From the NCBI RefSeq assembly GCF_001425575.1, contig NZ_LMRD01000006.1:693977-757976 (forward strand): 64,000 bases of DNA, read 5' to 3'. Shown here in pieces: positions 7,875 to 17,142 of the stretch. The translations under genes were made by a program, and so were the position numbers. Source of the stretch: Aurantimonas sp. Leaf443. Its GTDB lineage: Bacteria > Pseudomonadota > Alphaproteobacteria > Rhizobiales > Rhizobiaceae. The notes under the pieces are model-generated. The model was not told the origin of the DNA, did no database searches, and worked only from the letters and a program-made list of their open reading frames with translations. The first letter of the stretch is position 1. The number at the start of each line of letters is the position of its first letter.

Positions 7875-9532
7875 GGTTCGGGCCGGTCTCCCTCGACGCT
7901 GCCGAAGGCGCCATCCTCGCCCATTCGCAGGCGACGCCCTCCGGCCGCGTGAAGAAGGGGGCACGGCTCGGGACGGCCGAGATCGCGGCCTTGCGCGACG
8001 CGGGCCTGACCGAGGTCGTCGCCGCCACCCTTGCCGACGGCGACCTGACGGAGGACGAGGCGGCCGGCCGCATCGGTGCCGCTCTCGCCTTGGGCGGCCT
8101 GCGGGCGGGCCCGGCCACGACCGGCCGCGTCAATCTCTTCGCCGAGGCAGCCGGCCTGTTCCTGGCGGACCGGGCCCAGGTGGACGCGGTGAACGCCGTG
8201 GACGACGCGATCACCCTCGCGACGCTGCCGGACCATGCGAGCGTGGACGAAGGCCGCATGGTCGCGACGGTCAAGATCATTCCGCTCGCCGTGCCCGGCG
8301 CCTCGGTGGCGAGGGTGCTGGCCGTTCTCGGCGAAGGGCCGGCCTTCCGCCTCGCGCCGTTCCGCCCGCGCGGCGTCGCGCTCGTCCAGACCGAGCTTGC
8401 GACCGTCAAGCCCAGCGTCCTCGACAAGACGCGCGCCGTCACGGAAGCGCGGCTGGCCGCGTCCGGCTCGCGCATCGTCTGCGAGCGGCGCTGCGCGCAC
8501 GAGCGCGACGCGCTGGCGGCCATGCTTTTTCTGCCGGAGGTCGCGGCCGCCGACCTCGTCCTCGTCTTCGGCGCCTCCGCCGTCATCGACGCGGCGGACG
8601 TCATTCCGGCCGCGATCGAGGCGGCGGGCGGTTCCGTCGCCCATCTCGGCATGCCCGTCGATCCCGGCAATCTCCTGCTTCTGGGCGAGATCGACGGCCG
8701 TCCTGTGCTGGGGGCGCCCGGCTGTGCGCGCAGCCCGAAGGAGAATGGGTTCGACTGGGTGCTCGACCGGCTCCTCGCCGATCGTCCGGTTCTCGGAGAC
8801 GACATCCGGCGCATGGGAGTCGGCGGGCTCCTGATGGAGATCGCCAGCCGCCCGCAGCCCCGCGAGGCGGGCGAGGCGGACGACGAGCCGGGCGGCGGCG
8901 AAGGGCGGATCGACATCGTTCTCCTCGCGGCCGGGCGCTCGTCGCGCATGGGCGGCACGAACAAACTGCTTCAGACCTTCGGCGGCGAACCTCTCGTCCG
9001 GCGCTCCGCACGCACGGCCCTCGATGCGCTCGGCCGGCTCGGCGAAAGGGGCGGCACGTTGCGGATCGTCACCGGCGCGTCGCGCGCGGAGATCGCGGCC
9101 GCGCTCGAGGGCGTCGAGGCCGAGCGGCTCGACAATCCCGATGCCGCAGCCGGGCTCTCGACCTCGCTGAAGCTCGGTTTCTCCGCGAGCGTCGCCGCCG
9201 GCGCCGCGGGCGTTCTCGTGATGCTCGCGGACCAGCCGCTGCTGACGGCCGAGGACCTCCTGACGCTCGCCGACGCGTTCGAGCCGGTCGGCGAGGGATC
9301 GATCGTGGTGGCGACCGATCGCGGCCGGCGCGCCAATCCCGTCATCCTCTCCGGCCGCTTCGCCCCGCTCGTCGCCGCTCTGTCCGGCGATGTCGGCGCG
9401 CGGGACATCGTCGCGGGGCACCGCGACCTCGTGCGCGAGGTGGAGCTGGGAACCGCCGCCGGGCTCGACGTGGACACGCCGCAGGCCATGGACGAGGCGC
9501 TGGCGCTCTTCGAGACCGGCGCAGACCGCTGA
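7871..9532 (+). CDS. Molybdopterin-binding (MoeA-like) / MobA-like NTP transferase fusion
   Basis: A 553-residue two-domain protein. About residues 1-330 form a MoeA/MoaB-like molybdopterin-binding domain, with LVFGASAVIDAADVIPAAI and the end motif HLGMPVDPGNLLLLGEIDGRPVLGAPGCARSPKENGFD written here only as a positional guide to residues 255-300. After a glycine-rich linker, residues 345-553 form a nucleotidyltransferase (NTP_transf_3, MobA/MocA-like) starting IVLLAAGRSSRMGGTNKLL. The protein probably makes the cytidylylated dinucleotide form of molybdenum cofactor needed by CO/xanthine dehydrogenase-type enzymes. Its start overlaps the XdhC stop (ATGA). It is the last gene of the cassette. 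Confidence 0.88.
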   Translation: MRFGPVSLDAAEGAILAHSQATPSGRVKKGARLGTAEIAALRDAGLTEVVAATLADGDLTEDEAAGRIGAALALGGLRAGPATTGRVNLFAEAAGLFLADRAQVDAVNAVDDAITLATLPDHASVDEGRMVATVKIIPLAVPGASVARVLAVLGEGPAFRLAPFRPRGVALVQTELATVKPSVLDKTRAVTEARLAASGSRIVCERRCAHERDALAAMLFLPEVAAADLVLVFGASAVIDAADVIPAAIEAAGGSVAHLGMPVDPGNLLLLGEIDGRPVLGAPGCARSPKENGFDWVLDRLLADRPVLGDDIRRMGVGGLLMEIASRPQPREAGEADDEPGGGEGRIDIVLLAAGRSSRMGGTNKLLQTFGGEPLVRRSARTALDALGRLGERGGTLRIVTGASRAEIAAALEGVEAERLDNPDAAAGLSTSLKLGFSASVAAGAAGVLVMLADQPLLTAEDLLTLADAFEPVGEGSIVVATDRGRRANPVILSGRFAPLVAALSGDVGARDIVAGHRDLVREVELGTAAGLDVDTPQAMDEALALFETGADR

Positions 9533-9613
9533 CGCCCGCGCCCGCGCGTCGCAGTTGAAGGCGCGGCCGGGTGACGCATCTCCCCGCCGACGCAACACGG
9601 AAGGACGCACGGC

Positions 9614-10342
9614 ATGGGGCGCTACATCATCTTCGGCGGCGGGGGCGGCATCGGTTCGGCCACGGCGGCTCGGCTCGCCGAGGAAGGGCACACGCTCGTT
9701 CTGGCCGGGCGCAACGAGGCGACGCTCCGGCAGGCCGCGGACGGGATGGGCGCGGAGATCGTCGTCTGCGACATTCTCGACGACGCCGCCATCGCGGCGG
9801 CCGCCGAGACGGTCGAAGGTCCGCTCGACGGTCTCGCCTATGCCGTCGGCACGATCAACCTGAAGCCCTTCGCCAAGCTCACCGAGGCGGATTTCCTCAA
9901 CGACTTCCGCGTGAACGCGCTGGGTGCTGCCAAGGTGGTTCAGGCCTTCCTGCCGCATCTGACGGCGGCGCGCGAGGGGGCGAGCGTCCTCCTCTTCTCC
10001 ACCGTGGCCGTCGAGCAGGGCTTCGCCGCCCATGCTTCCATCGCCATGGCGAAGGGGGCCGTGGTGGGGCTGATGCGCAGCCTCGCGGCCGAACTTGCGC
10101 CGCAGGTGCGGGTCAACGCCATCGCGCCCTCGCTGGTCGCCACGCCGCTCGGCCGCACCGTGGCCGGCAACGAGCGGATGGAGGAGGCCATCGGCAAGAT
10201 GCATCCGCTGCCGCGGATCGGACAGCCCGAGGATGTCGCGGCACTGGCGAGCCTTCTCCTGACGCCCGCGAGTTCCTGGATCACGGGCCAGGTGTTCGGC
10301 GTCGACGGCGGACGCTCAACCCTTCGCACCCCGAAGAGCTGA
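9614..10342 (+). CDS. Short-chain dehydrogenase/reductase lacking the catalytic Tyr
   Basis: A 242-residue classical-length SDR. The cofactor motif GGGGGIG is at residues 8-14, the R33 position of AGRNEA suggests NADP(H), and the PG-type strand appears as NAIAPSLVATPLGR with the terminal GVDGGR. The catalytic YxxxK motif is altered: K147 is present but the Tyr position is Ile143 (HASIAMAKGA), while a Ser (S129) remains. It may therefore be a non-catalytic nucleotide-binding protein or use other chemistry. It sits 5 bp upstream of the photolyase start, so the two are very probably co-translated. Function unknown. Confidence 0.88.
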   Translation: MGRYIIFGGGGGIGSATAARLAEEGHTLVLAGRNEATLRQAADGMGAEIVVCDILDDAAIAAAAETVEGPLDGLAYAVGTINLKPFAKLTEADFLNDFRVNALGAAKVVQAFLPHLTAAREGASVLLFSTVAVEQGFAAHASIAMAKGAVVGLMRSLAAELAPQVRVNAIAPSLVATPLGRTVAGNERMEEAIGKMHPLPRIGQPEDVAALASLLLTPASSWITGQVFGVDGGRSTLRTPKS

Positions 10343-10347
10343 CGGCC

Positions 10348-11886
10348 GTGCCGAGCCTGCGTTTCGTTCTGGGCGACCAGCTCAGCCGCGATCTCTCCTC
10401 GCTGCGCGACCTTCAGGACGGCGATATCGTGCTCATGGTCGAGGTGGGCGAGGAGGCGACCTATGTGCGCCATCACCAGCGCAAGATCGCCTTTCTCTTC
10501 TCCGCCATGCGCCATTTCGCGGCGGATCTGCGCGAACGCGGCGTCGCCGTCGACTACGTGACGCTGGACGACGGCGAGAATGCCGGTTCCTTCACCGCCG
10601 AACTCAAACGCGCTGTCGCCCGGCACAGGCCGGAGCGCGTCGTCGTGACCGAGCCCGGCGAGTGGCGCGTGATGGAGATGATGGAGGCCTGGGAGAAGGA
10701 GGTCGGCTGTCCCGTCGACATCCGGCCGGACACGCGCTTCCTCTGCACCCACGCGCAGTTCGGCGCCTTCGCGCAAGGCGCGCGCGGCCTGCGCATGGAG
10801 AATTTCTACCGGCTCATGCGCCGGCGCACGGGCTATCTGATGGTCTCGGCGGACGAGCCGGTCGAGGGGCAGTGGAATTTCGACCATGACAACCGCAAGC
10901 CCCTGCCGCGCCGGCTGGAGGCGCCGGGGCGGCCGAGCTACGCGGTGGACGAGACGACGAGCGACGTGCTCGCCCTGGTCGGCCAGCGCTTCGGCAATCA
11001 TTTCGGATCGCTCGACGATTTCGACCATCCGGTGACGCGGCGACAGGCGCTGCACTACCTGAATTGGTTCGTGACGACGGCGCTGCCGACCTTCGGCGAC
11101 TACCAGGACGCCATGCGCCAGGGCGAGCCGCTGCTCTTCCACTCCCACCTGTCCGCCCTCATCAATTGCGGCCTGCTCGATCCGCGCGAGGCCTGCCATA
11201 GGGCGGAAGACGCCTACAAGGCGGGCGAGGCGCCGATCAACGCGGTGGAAGGCTTCATCCGCCAGATCATCGGCTGGCGCGAATTCGTGCGCGGCATCTA
11301 CTGGCGCCACATGCCGGACTATGCCGACGCCAACGCGCTGGACGCGCAGCGGCCGCTGCCGGATTTCTTCTGGACGGGGGAGACGAGCCTGAACTGCCTC
11401 GCGCAATGTTTCGCCGAGGTGAAGGCCAGCGCCTACAACCACCATATCCAGCGGCTGATGGTGATCGGCAATTTCAGCCTGCTCGCCGGGCTGGAGCCCA
11501 AAGCGGTGCAGGAGTGGTATCTCACCGTCTATCACGACGCCTACGAATGGGTGGAAATGCCCAATGTCGTCGGCATGATCCTCTTCGCCGACGACGGGCT
11601 CTTCGCCTCCAAGCCCTATGCCGCGTCCGGCAACTACATCGACAAGATGTCGGACTATTGCGGCGCCTGCACCTATTCGCCGAAGATCAAGACGGGCGAG
11701 GGCGCCTGCCCGTTCAACTACCTCTACTGGGACTTCATGGCGCGCAACGCGCCGAAGCTGCGGGGGAACCACCGGCTGGCGCGCGTCTACGCCACGCTCG
11801 ACCGCATGGACCAGAAGAAGGTCGCCGATGCGCGCCGGGATGCGGCGGCCTTTCTGGACGCTCTTCCGGTCGGCGGCGACTACTGA
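10348..11886 (+). CDS. phrB: Iron-sulfur (6-4) photolyase / cryptochrome, FeS-BCP family
   Basis: A 512-residue member of the bacterial FeS-BCP family, the group of Agrobacterium PhrB and Rhodobacter CryB. It uses blue light, FAD and a lumazine chromophore to repair (6-4) pyrimidine lesions. The four [4Fe-4S] ligands are C350, C438, C441 and C454 (SLNC, CGAC, GEGAC), the same numbering as PhrB when translation starts at the GTG at 10348. This supports that start. The active-site histidine pair NHHIQR has H366. The gene follows the Tyr-less SDR after 5 bp. Cytoplasmic DNA repair or light signalling; repair is the safer inference. Confidence 0.95.
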   Translation: MPSLRFVLGDQLSRDLSSLRDLQDGDIVLMVEVGEEATYVRHHQRKIAFLFSAMRHFAADLRERGVAVDYVTLDDGENAGSFTAELKRAVARHRPERVVVTEPGEWRVMEMMEAWEKEVGCPVDIRPDTRFLCTHAQFGAFAQGARGLRMENFYRLMRRRTGYLMVSADEPVEGQWNFDHDNRKPLPRRLEAPGRPSYAVDETTSDVLALVGQRFGNHFGSLDDFDHPVTRRQALHYLNWFVTTALPTFGDYQDAMRQGEPLLFHSHLSALINCGLLDPREACHRAEDAYKAGEAPINAVEGFIRQIIGWREFVRGIYWRHMPDYADANALDAQRPLPDFFWTGETSLNCLAQCFAEVKASAYNHHIQRLMVIGNFSLLAGLEPKAVQEWYLTVYHDAYEWVEMPNVVGMILFADDGLFASKPYAASGNYIDKMSDYCGACTYSPKIKTGEGACPFNYLYWDFMARNAPKLRGNHRLARVYATLDRMDQKKVADARRDAAAFLDALPVGGDY

Positions 11887-11967
11887 GCCGGTCGGCTCGC
11901 CCGCCATCTCCGATCCGAACGAAGAGCGGCGGGGACGGATCGCCCGTCCCTGCCTCGAATGCCGGCC

Positions 11968-12351
11968 TCAGGTGCGCGAGGGCGCACCCGGAGCCGCGTC
12001 CGGGCCACCGGGCGGCGACGGCGGCGGCGCGTCGGGCATCGCCTTCATCTGGTCGATCAGGGGCTGGGCGGCATTGATGCAGGCCGCGATCGGCTGCGGG
12101 CCGCAATCGACGCGAAGGCCCATGCCGCGTCCGAGACGCAGGTCGAAGCTGGCGCCTTCGCGCATCGGGCCGGGCCGGTTGCGACCCTCGGGCCGCGGCG
12201 GGCGACCCTTCGCGTCCGGCTCGTCCATGCCGGGCGGCGTGCCGTCCGCCGAGGGCGGCGCCGGGGGCGGCGGCGGCGGGGTGTCCTGGGCGAAGGCGAG
12301 ATGGCTGGATGCCGCGAGCAGCGCGGCTGCCAGAAGGGACTTGGACAGCAT
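11968..12351 (-). CDS. Proline-rich secreted hypothetical protein
   Basis: A 127-residue protein with a clear signal peptide (residues 1-23, ending SHLAFAQD), a Pro run, then Arg/Gly/Pro-rich sequence and a short conserved-looking part, LGRGMGLRVDCGPQPIAACINAAQPLIDQMK. It has two cysteines in that part (DCGPQPIAACI), which may form a disulfide in the periplasm. I do not recognise a family. The ATG at 12351 is chosen because it starts the signal peptide; the open frame extends 60 codons further but without protein-like sequence. It converges with the photolyase gene and diverges from usg. Confidence 0.7.
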   Translation of the reverse strand: MLSKSLLAAALLAASSHLAFAQDTPPPPPPAPPSADGTPPGMDEPDAKGRPPRPEGRNRPGPMREGASFDLRLGRGMGLRVDCGPQPIAACINAAQPLIDQMKAMPDAPPPSPPGGPDAAPGAPSRT

Positions 12352-12616
12352 GGACAGATCTCCGGTCGTGTCGGTCGGCGGGCCACGCTCCGAGGTGGTG
12401 CGGCGCCCCCGGTCTAGAAGTCGTGCGGGCGCGACCGGGTTCCGCCGGGCCGGCAGGCCGAAGGCGAGGTTCGGTCCCGCGCTCGGCGTCGGCTCGGCCC
12501 GCACTGCGGATGCGACGCCTTGCATCTGGCGCAAGGCCGCAAGCCTCGCTTAATCTTTGCGGCGCAGCATTCGATTTGCCGGCTCACTCCGGCCGGCACC
12601 ACGAAGGAGCGTGCCG

Positions 12617-12898
12617 ATGCCACAGCGCCCTGTCGACCCCGCCTTCCAGCGCATGCTGGGCGGATACGGCCTGACGACCGCCGAGGTCCTCTACCGCATG
12701 CCGGACCATCCGAGCTTCCTGCAGACCTTTCTCTGGCAGTTCGAGGATCTGGCCCCCGACTATCCCCGCCTCAAGCGCTTCCTCGATCATTGGGATCGCG
12801 AAGTGGAGGCCAAGATCCACTCGGTGCGCATCATGCATATGGGGCTCGTGAAGCCCCGCGAGGTGCGTCTCGTGCGCGAGGTGGGCCACCTGCACTGA
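12617..12898 (+). CDS. usg: Usg family protein
   Basis: A 93-residue protein of the Usg family, conserved in alphaproteobacteria and named for its position upstream of tryptophan genes in some species. Its biochemical role is not established. Diagnostic sequence is GYGLTTAEVLYRMPDHP, then LQTFLWQFEDLAPDYPRL and the C-terminal VRIMHMGLVKPREVR. The ATG at 12617 is preceded by AAGGAG with a good spacing. It stands alone between the divergent secreted-protein gene and convergent radC; no trp gene is nearby. Confidence 0.92.
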   Translation: MPQRPVDPAFQRMLGGYGLTTAEVLYRMPDHPSFLQTFLWQFEDLAPDYPRLKRFLDHWDREVEAKIHSVRIMHMGLVKPREVRLVREVGHLH

Positions 12899-12925
12899 GG
12901 CGGCGGACGCCGGTCGGCGCGTCGT

Positions 12926-13666
12926 TCAGAAGAGCTTCAGCCCCTTCAGGCTCGCATGGCCCGAACGGCCGACGATGATGTGGTCGTGCACCGAGATGCC
13001 GAGCGGCCTGGCCGTCTCGGCGATGGTGCGGGTCATCTCGATATCGGCCCGCGAGGGGGTCGGGTCGCCGGACGGGTGGTTGTGGACGAGGATGATGGCG
13101 GTCGCCGAGAGTTCCAGCGCCCGGCGCACGACCTCGCGCGGATAGACCGGCGTATGGTCGACCGTGCCGGTGCCCTGCACCTCGTCGGCGATCAGCGCGT
13201 TCTTCTTGTCGAGGAAGAGGATGCGGAACTGTTCGCGCGTCTCGTAGGCCATGGCCGCCTTGCAATAGGCGAGGACGGCGGCCCACGAGGAGAGGACCTC
13301 GCGCTCCTTCACGGCCGAGAGCATGGCGCGCTGGTTGACGGCGGCGACGATGGCGATGTCGAGCGCCACGGCCTCCTTCACGCCGGGCACCTCGCACAGG
13401 AGGCGCGTCGGGGCGTTGAGCACTTCGGCGAGCGAGCCGAAGCGGGCGATCAGCGCCTTGGCGATCGGCTTCACGTCGCGCCGGGGAATGGTGCGGAAGA
13501 GGACGAGTTCGAGAAGCTCGTAGTCGGCGACCGCCTGGGGGCCGGCCTGCGAGAAACGCTCGCGCAGCCTGTCGCGATGCCCGTCGTGATGGGCGGGCTC
13601 GGGCCTGACCGGCCGCGCGGATCCGGCCTCGTGAAGGCCCGGCAGCTCGTCCTCGGCGCCGGCCAT
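12926..13666 (-). CDS. radC: RadC family JAB/MPN protein
   Basis: A 246-residue RadC-family protein. The N-terminal half has a UPF0758 helix-hairpin-helix region ([26 protein letters not shown]) and the C-terminal half has the JAMM metal motif [15 protein letters not shown]. Despite its name a role in DNA repair is doubtful for the family; a metalloprotease-like fold is certain from the motif. The ATG at 13666 lies 7 bp after the map stop, which suggests co-transcription with map. The frame extends upstream into map but that part is not conserved-looking. Confidence 0.93.
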   Translation of the reverse strand: MAGAEDELPGLHEAGSARPVRPEPAHHDGHRDRLRERFSQAGPQAVADYELLELVLFRTIPRRDVKPIAKALIARFGSLAEVLNAPTRLLCEVPGVKEAVALDIAIVAAVNQRAMLSAVKEREVLSSWAAVLAYCKAAMAYETREQFRILFLDKKNALIADEVQGTGTVDHTPVYPREVVRRALELSATAIILVHNHPSGDPTPSRADIEMTRTIAETARPLGISVHDHIIVGRSGHASLKGLKLF

Positions 13667-13673
13667 CGGCTCC

Positions 13674-14513
13674 TCAGGCCGCCATGGCGAAATCGAAGCC
13701 GGGCGTGTCGAGACCCGCCGGCGACTTCGTGAAGATCTCGCAGCCCGTCTCGGTGACGCCAATCGTGTGCTCGTACTGGGCCGAGAGCGTGCGGTCGCGC
13801 GTCACCGCGGTCCAGCCGTCGGAGAGGATCTTCACGTGCGGCCGGCCGAGATTGATCATCGGCTCGATGGTGAAGATCATGCCCGGCTTCATCTCCGGCC
13901 CGTCGTTGCGCTGTCCGTAATGCAGGATGTTCGGCGCGTCGTGGAACAGCTTGCCGACGCCGTGGCCGCAGAAGTCGCGCACCACCGAGCAGCGCTCGCC
14001 CTCGGCATAGGCCTGGATCGCGGCGCCGATATCGCCGACATGGCCGCCGGCCCGCACCGCGTCGATGCCGATCATCAGCGAGCGGTAGGTCACCTCGCAG
14101 AGCCGCTCGGCCGAGCGCTTGACCGGACCGACCGGATACATGCGCGAGGCGTCGCCGTGCCAGCCGTCGATGATGAGCGTCACGTCGATATTGACGATGT
14201 CGCCCTCGCGCAGCGGCTTGTCGTTGGGAATGCCGTGGCAGACGACGTGGTTGATCGAGGTGCAGACGCTCTTGGTATAGCCGCGATAGTTCAGCGTGGC
14301 GGGCAGGGCGCCGTTGGCGACGGCGAAGTCGTAGACATGGGCGTCGATCGCCTCGGTCGTCACGCCCGGCTGCACGAGCGGCACGAGGCTGTCGAGACAG
14401 CGCGCGGTGGTCTGGCAGGCGCGGCGCATGCCTTCGAAGGCGGCCGCGTCGTAGAGGCGGATGACGCCGGTGTTGCGGATCGGGTTGGCTTCCGCCTCGA
14501 GATAGGTGGTCAT
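13674..14513 (-). CDS. map: Type I methionine aminopeptidase
   Basis: A 279-residue methionine aminopeptidase that removes the initiator Met from new proteins in the cytosol. The metal ligands of the pita-bread fold are visible: D in [17 protein letters not shown] (two Asp), H in [19 protein letters not shown] in [10 protein letters not shown] and E in [12 protein letters not shown]. The N-terminal extension before residue 20 is ordinary for alphaproteobacteria. It precedes radC on the same strand. The start at 14513 is the first ATG of the conserved region. Confidence 0.96.
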   Translation of the reverse strand: MTTYLEAEANPIRNTGVIRLYDAAAFEGMRRACQTTARCLDSLVPLVQPGVTTEAIDAHVYDFAVANGALPATLNYRGYTKSVCTSINHVVCHGIPNDKPLREGDIVNIDVTLIIDGWHGDASRMYPVGPVKRSAERLCEVTYRSLMIGIDAVRAGGHVGDIGAAIQAYAEGERCSVVRDFCGHGVGKLFHDAPNILHYGQRNDGPEMKPGMIFTIEPMINLGRPHVKILSDGWTAVTRDRTLSAQYEHTIGVTETGCEIFTKSPAGLDTPGFDFAMAA

Positions 14514-14621
14514 GGGGATCGAACGCTCGTCCGTGTCGTTGCCGGAGGGCGGGACCGCCCGTCTTTCGCGCTATGTCGCACCAAGCCGGTCCCGCTTCAA
14601 CCCGAGCCGCTCAAAGCGCGG

Positions 14622-16463
14622 TCAGGCCTTGACGCGGACATAGGAGCCAGGCGCGTCCTCGATCGGCTTCAGCTTGGAGCCGCCGGGCTTTCGCGCCTTG
14701 ACCCGCGTATCGTCGAGCCCCTCGATCCAGGCCTGCCAGTGCGGCCACCAGGAGCCCTTGGTCTCCTGCGCGTCGAGGAGCCAGTCCTCGTAGGCGCGGC
14801 CCCTCTCGGGCGCCGGTCCGGTCCAGTACTGGTACTTGTTCTTGTCCGGCGGATTGACGACCCCGGCGATGTGGCCCGACCCGCTGAGGACATAGGTCAC
14901 GTCCGAGCCGAAAGCGCTCGACCCGACATAGACGCTGCGCGCCGGGGCGATATGGTCTTCCTTGGTGGCGAGATTGTAGATGGGGACCGTGACCGTCGAG
15001 AGATCCAGGCGCTTGCCGCCGAGCTCCATCGTGCCTTGCGAGAGGCGGTTCTCCAGGTAGCAGTTGCGCAGGTAGTAGAGGTGGTTGGCCTTGGCCATCC
15101 GCGTCGAGTCGGCATTCCAGTAGAGAAGGTCGAAGGGCAGCGGCTCCTTGCCCTTCAGATAGTTGTTGACGAAATAGGGCCAGATGAGATCGCCCGAGCG
15201 GAGCATGTTGAAGGCCGTCGCCATCTTCGATCCTTCGAGATAGCCGCGCGCGCCGATCGTCTTCTCCAGCGTCTTCAGCTGGTTCTCGTCCACGAAGACC
15301 TTGAGGTCGCCGGCGTAGGTGAAGTCGATCTGGGTCGTCAGGAAGGTGGCCGAGGCGATCCGCTCGTCGCCGCGCGCCTTCAGATGGGCGAGCGAGGCGC
15401 CGAGCAACGTGCCGCCGACGCAGTAGCCGATCGTGTTGACCTGCGTCTCGCCGGTCGCCGCCTCGATCGTGTCGAGGCCGAAGGCGATCCCCTTGTCGAT
15501 ATAGTCCTCCCAGTCCATCGCCGCGTGGCGCTCGTCCGGGTTCACCCAGGAGATGACGAAGACGGTGTGCCCCTTCTCGACCATCCAGCGGATGAAGGAC
15601 TTCTCGGCATTGAGATCGAGGATGTAGAACTTGTTGATCCAGGGCGGGCAGATAAGGAGCGGGCGCTTCAGGACCGTCGGCGTGGAGGCCGCGTACTGGA
15701 TGATCTGGCAGACCTCGTTCTGCGCGACGACCTTGCCGGGCGTCGTGGCCATGTCGCGCCCGACCTCGAAGCGGGAATGGTCGGACTGGCGCACCTTCAG
15801 ATTGCCGCGCCCGGCCGCGATGTCCTCGGCCAGCATCTTCATGCCGCGCACGAGGTTCTCGCCGTTGGATGCAACCGTCTCGCTGTAGAGCTCGGGATTG
15901 GTGAGGACGAAGTTCGACGGCGAGAGCGCGTTGGTGATTTGCTTCATGTAGAACTGCGCCTTGTGGCGCGTGTGCGGATCGAGGTCGCGCGCGTCCTCCA
16001 CGAGGCTCTCGGCCCAGTCCGACGTCAGCATGTAGGTCTGGCGCAGGAAGTCGAAGAAGAGGTTGCGGCTCCAGTCCTCGTGGCTGAAGCGCTTGTCGGC
16101 CGGAACGGGGGCTGCGGGCTCCTCGCCCGACAGGCGGCGGATCGAATTGGTCCAGATGCCCATGAAGCCGGCGAAGAGATTGGTCTGCGCCTCGAGCGCG
16201 CGCGCGGGATCGCTCAGCCAGTACTCGCCGACCTTGGACAGCGTCGAGACCATCTCGCCCATGCCGATGGGCTGGGTGTCGACGAACTCGCCCTTCTCGC
16301 GCGGCTCGACCCAGGCGGAGGCCGCCTTGCCCAGCTGTTCCAGCGTGCGCGCCATGTTGCGCGCGAAGGCCTCCGGATCCTTGACGACGTATTTCTCGTG
16401 GGCGGCGAACTCGGCCTCGAAGGGCGGCGCCGCGCCAGCTGCGGCGGGACCTTTGCGATCCAT
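14622..16463 (-). CDS. phaC: Class I poly(3-hydroxyalkanoate) synthase
   Basis: A 613-residue class I PHA synthase, which polymerises (R)-3-hydroxyacyl-CoA into storage polyester at granule surfaces. The catalytic triad is visible: C348 in the lipase-like box GYCVGG (346-351), D503 in KEDHIAP and H531 in SGSGHIAG. Family sequences [18 protein letters not shown] and the C-terminal [17 protein letters not shown] are intact. The ATG at 16463 is preferred because GGGAGG lies 9 bp upstream; an ATG at 16472 would touch that ribosome binding site. No phasin or phaA/phaB lies next to it. An inverted repeat at 16564-16583 lies in its upstream region. Confidence 0.96.
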   Translation of the reverse strand: MDRKGPAAAGAAPPFEAEFAAHEKYVVKDPEAFARNMARTLEQLGKAASAWVEPREKGEFVDTQPIGMGEMVSTLSKVGEYWLSDPARALEAQTNLFAGFMGIWTNSIRRLSGEEPAAPVPADKRFSHEDWSRNLFFDFLRQTYMLTSDWAESLVEDARDLDPHTRHKAQFYMKQITNALSPSNFVLTNPELYSETVASNGENLVRGMKMLAEDIAAGRGNLKVRQSDHSRFEVGRDMATTPGKVVAQNEVCQIIQYAASTPTVLKRPLLICPPWINKFYILDLNAEKSFIRWMVEKGHTVFVISWVNPDERHAAMDWEDYIDKGIAFGLDTIEAATGETQVNTIGYCVGGTLLGASLAHLKARGDERIASATFLTTQIDFTYAGDLKVFVDENQLKTLEKTIGARGYLEGSKMATAFNMLRSGDLIWPYFVNNYLKGKEPLPFDLLYWNADSTRMAKANHLYYLRNCYLENRLSQGTMELGGKRLDLSTVTVPIYNLATKEDHIAPARSVYVGSSAFGSDVTYVLSGSGHIAGVVNPPDKNKYQYWTGPAPERGRAYEDWLLDAQETKGSWWPHWQAWIEGLDDTRVKARKPGGSKLKPIEDAPGSYVRVKA

Positions 16464-16563
16464 CTCGTACATCCTCCCGAGCGCGTTCCGGTCGTGGGCG
16501 GCGCCGGTCCCCGGTCTTGTCGCCCACCGCGTCATTCGGCCCGCATTGTGATCCGGGCCCGTG

Positions 16564-16583
16564 CGTTCGGCAATCGCCGAACG
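16564..16583. promoter_or_regulatory. Perfect inverted repeat between phaC and the divergent lipoprotein gene
   Basis: CGTTCGGC (16564-16571), a 4-bp spacer AATC and GCCGAACG (16576-16583) form a perfect 8-bp inverted repeat. It lies 101 bp upstream of the phaC start and 70 bp before the lipoprotein start. There is no gene reading into it from the left on the plus strand, so an operator is more likely than a terminator. The regulator is unknown. Confidence 0.5.
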
Positions 16584-16589
16584 ATCCTT

Positions 16590-16618
16590 TTGTATTCGTC
16601 GATCCGCTAGGATATGAG
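16590..16618 (+). promoter_or_regulatory. Candidate promoter of the lipoprotein gene
   Basis: TTGTAT (16590-16595), a 17-bp spacer and TATGAG (16613-16618) form a moderate sigma-70-like promoter. If real, the ATG at 16614 is part of the -10 box and cannot be the start, which favours 16653. Confidence 0.35.
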
Positions 16619-16652
16619 ACGGACGATCCGCCGCTTTAAGGGCTCGCGAGCC

Positions 16653-17087
16653 ATGGTCCGTCCGTCGATTCTGCGCTTTCTGGCCCTGGCCGCCTCGCTG
16701 GCGCCGATGGCCGGGTGCCAATCCTTCCTGAATAAGGACGATGCGCCCGATCCGCAACTTGCGCGCGCGAACGCCCTGCCGCCCGTCGCCTCGACGCAGC
16801 GCCTCGACAAGGACGGCTATCCGCTGCTCGGCGCCTATCCGTCGAGCGCGGCCCCGCAGCTGAGCGACGCGGAGGTGACGGGGCAGGAGCGCAGCCTGTC
16901 GACGCGCGTCGTCCCGGCAGCGGGAGCGGCCAATACCGCCGCCTACGACGCCAAGGTGGCGCAGGCGCGGGCGGTGCGAGCTAGACAGGCCGCCGAGGTG
17001 GACAAGGCGCTGGCCGGCACGTCCGGCCCCATGACGCAGCCCTCCGACCCGGCGGCCGTTCGGCAGGAAATCGAAAACGGCGCCTGA
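16653..17087 (+). CDS. Small hypothetical lipoprotein
   Basis: A 144-residue putative lipoprotein. The signal sequence [22 protein letters not shown] ends in a lipobox-like MAGC, with the Cys at residue 22, so it is probably lipid-anchored in the envelope. The mature part is hydrophilic and Ala-rich, with [23 protein letters not shown], and has no domain I recognise. An upstream ATG at 16614 is possible but overlaps a promoter-like -10 box. It precedes the aminotransferase by 55 bp on the same strand. Confidence 0.75.
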   Translation: MVRPSILRFLALAASLAPMAGCQSFLNKDDAPDPQLARANALPPVASTQRLDKDGYPLLGAYPSSAAPQLSDAEVTGQERSLSTRVVPAAGAANTAAYDAKVAQARAVRARQAAEVDKALAGTSGPMTQPSDPAAVRQEIENGA

Positions 17088-17142
17088 GGTCGCGCCGTCC
17101 CGTTCACGACACCACGTCCGGCCGCGCCGGGGATCGAAGTCC

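Noticed and set aside
13767-16610. A 947-codon open frame antisense to map and phaC
   Set aside because: High GC leaves few stops. The strand opposite encodes recognisable enzymes with intact motifs, while this frame has only Arg/Asp/Gly/Val-rich sequence.
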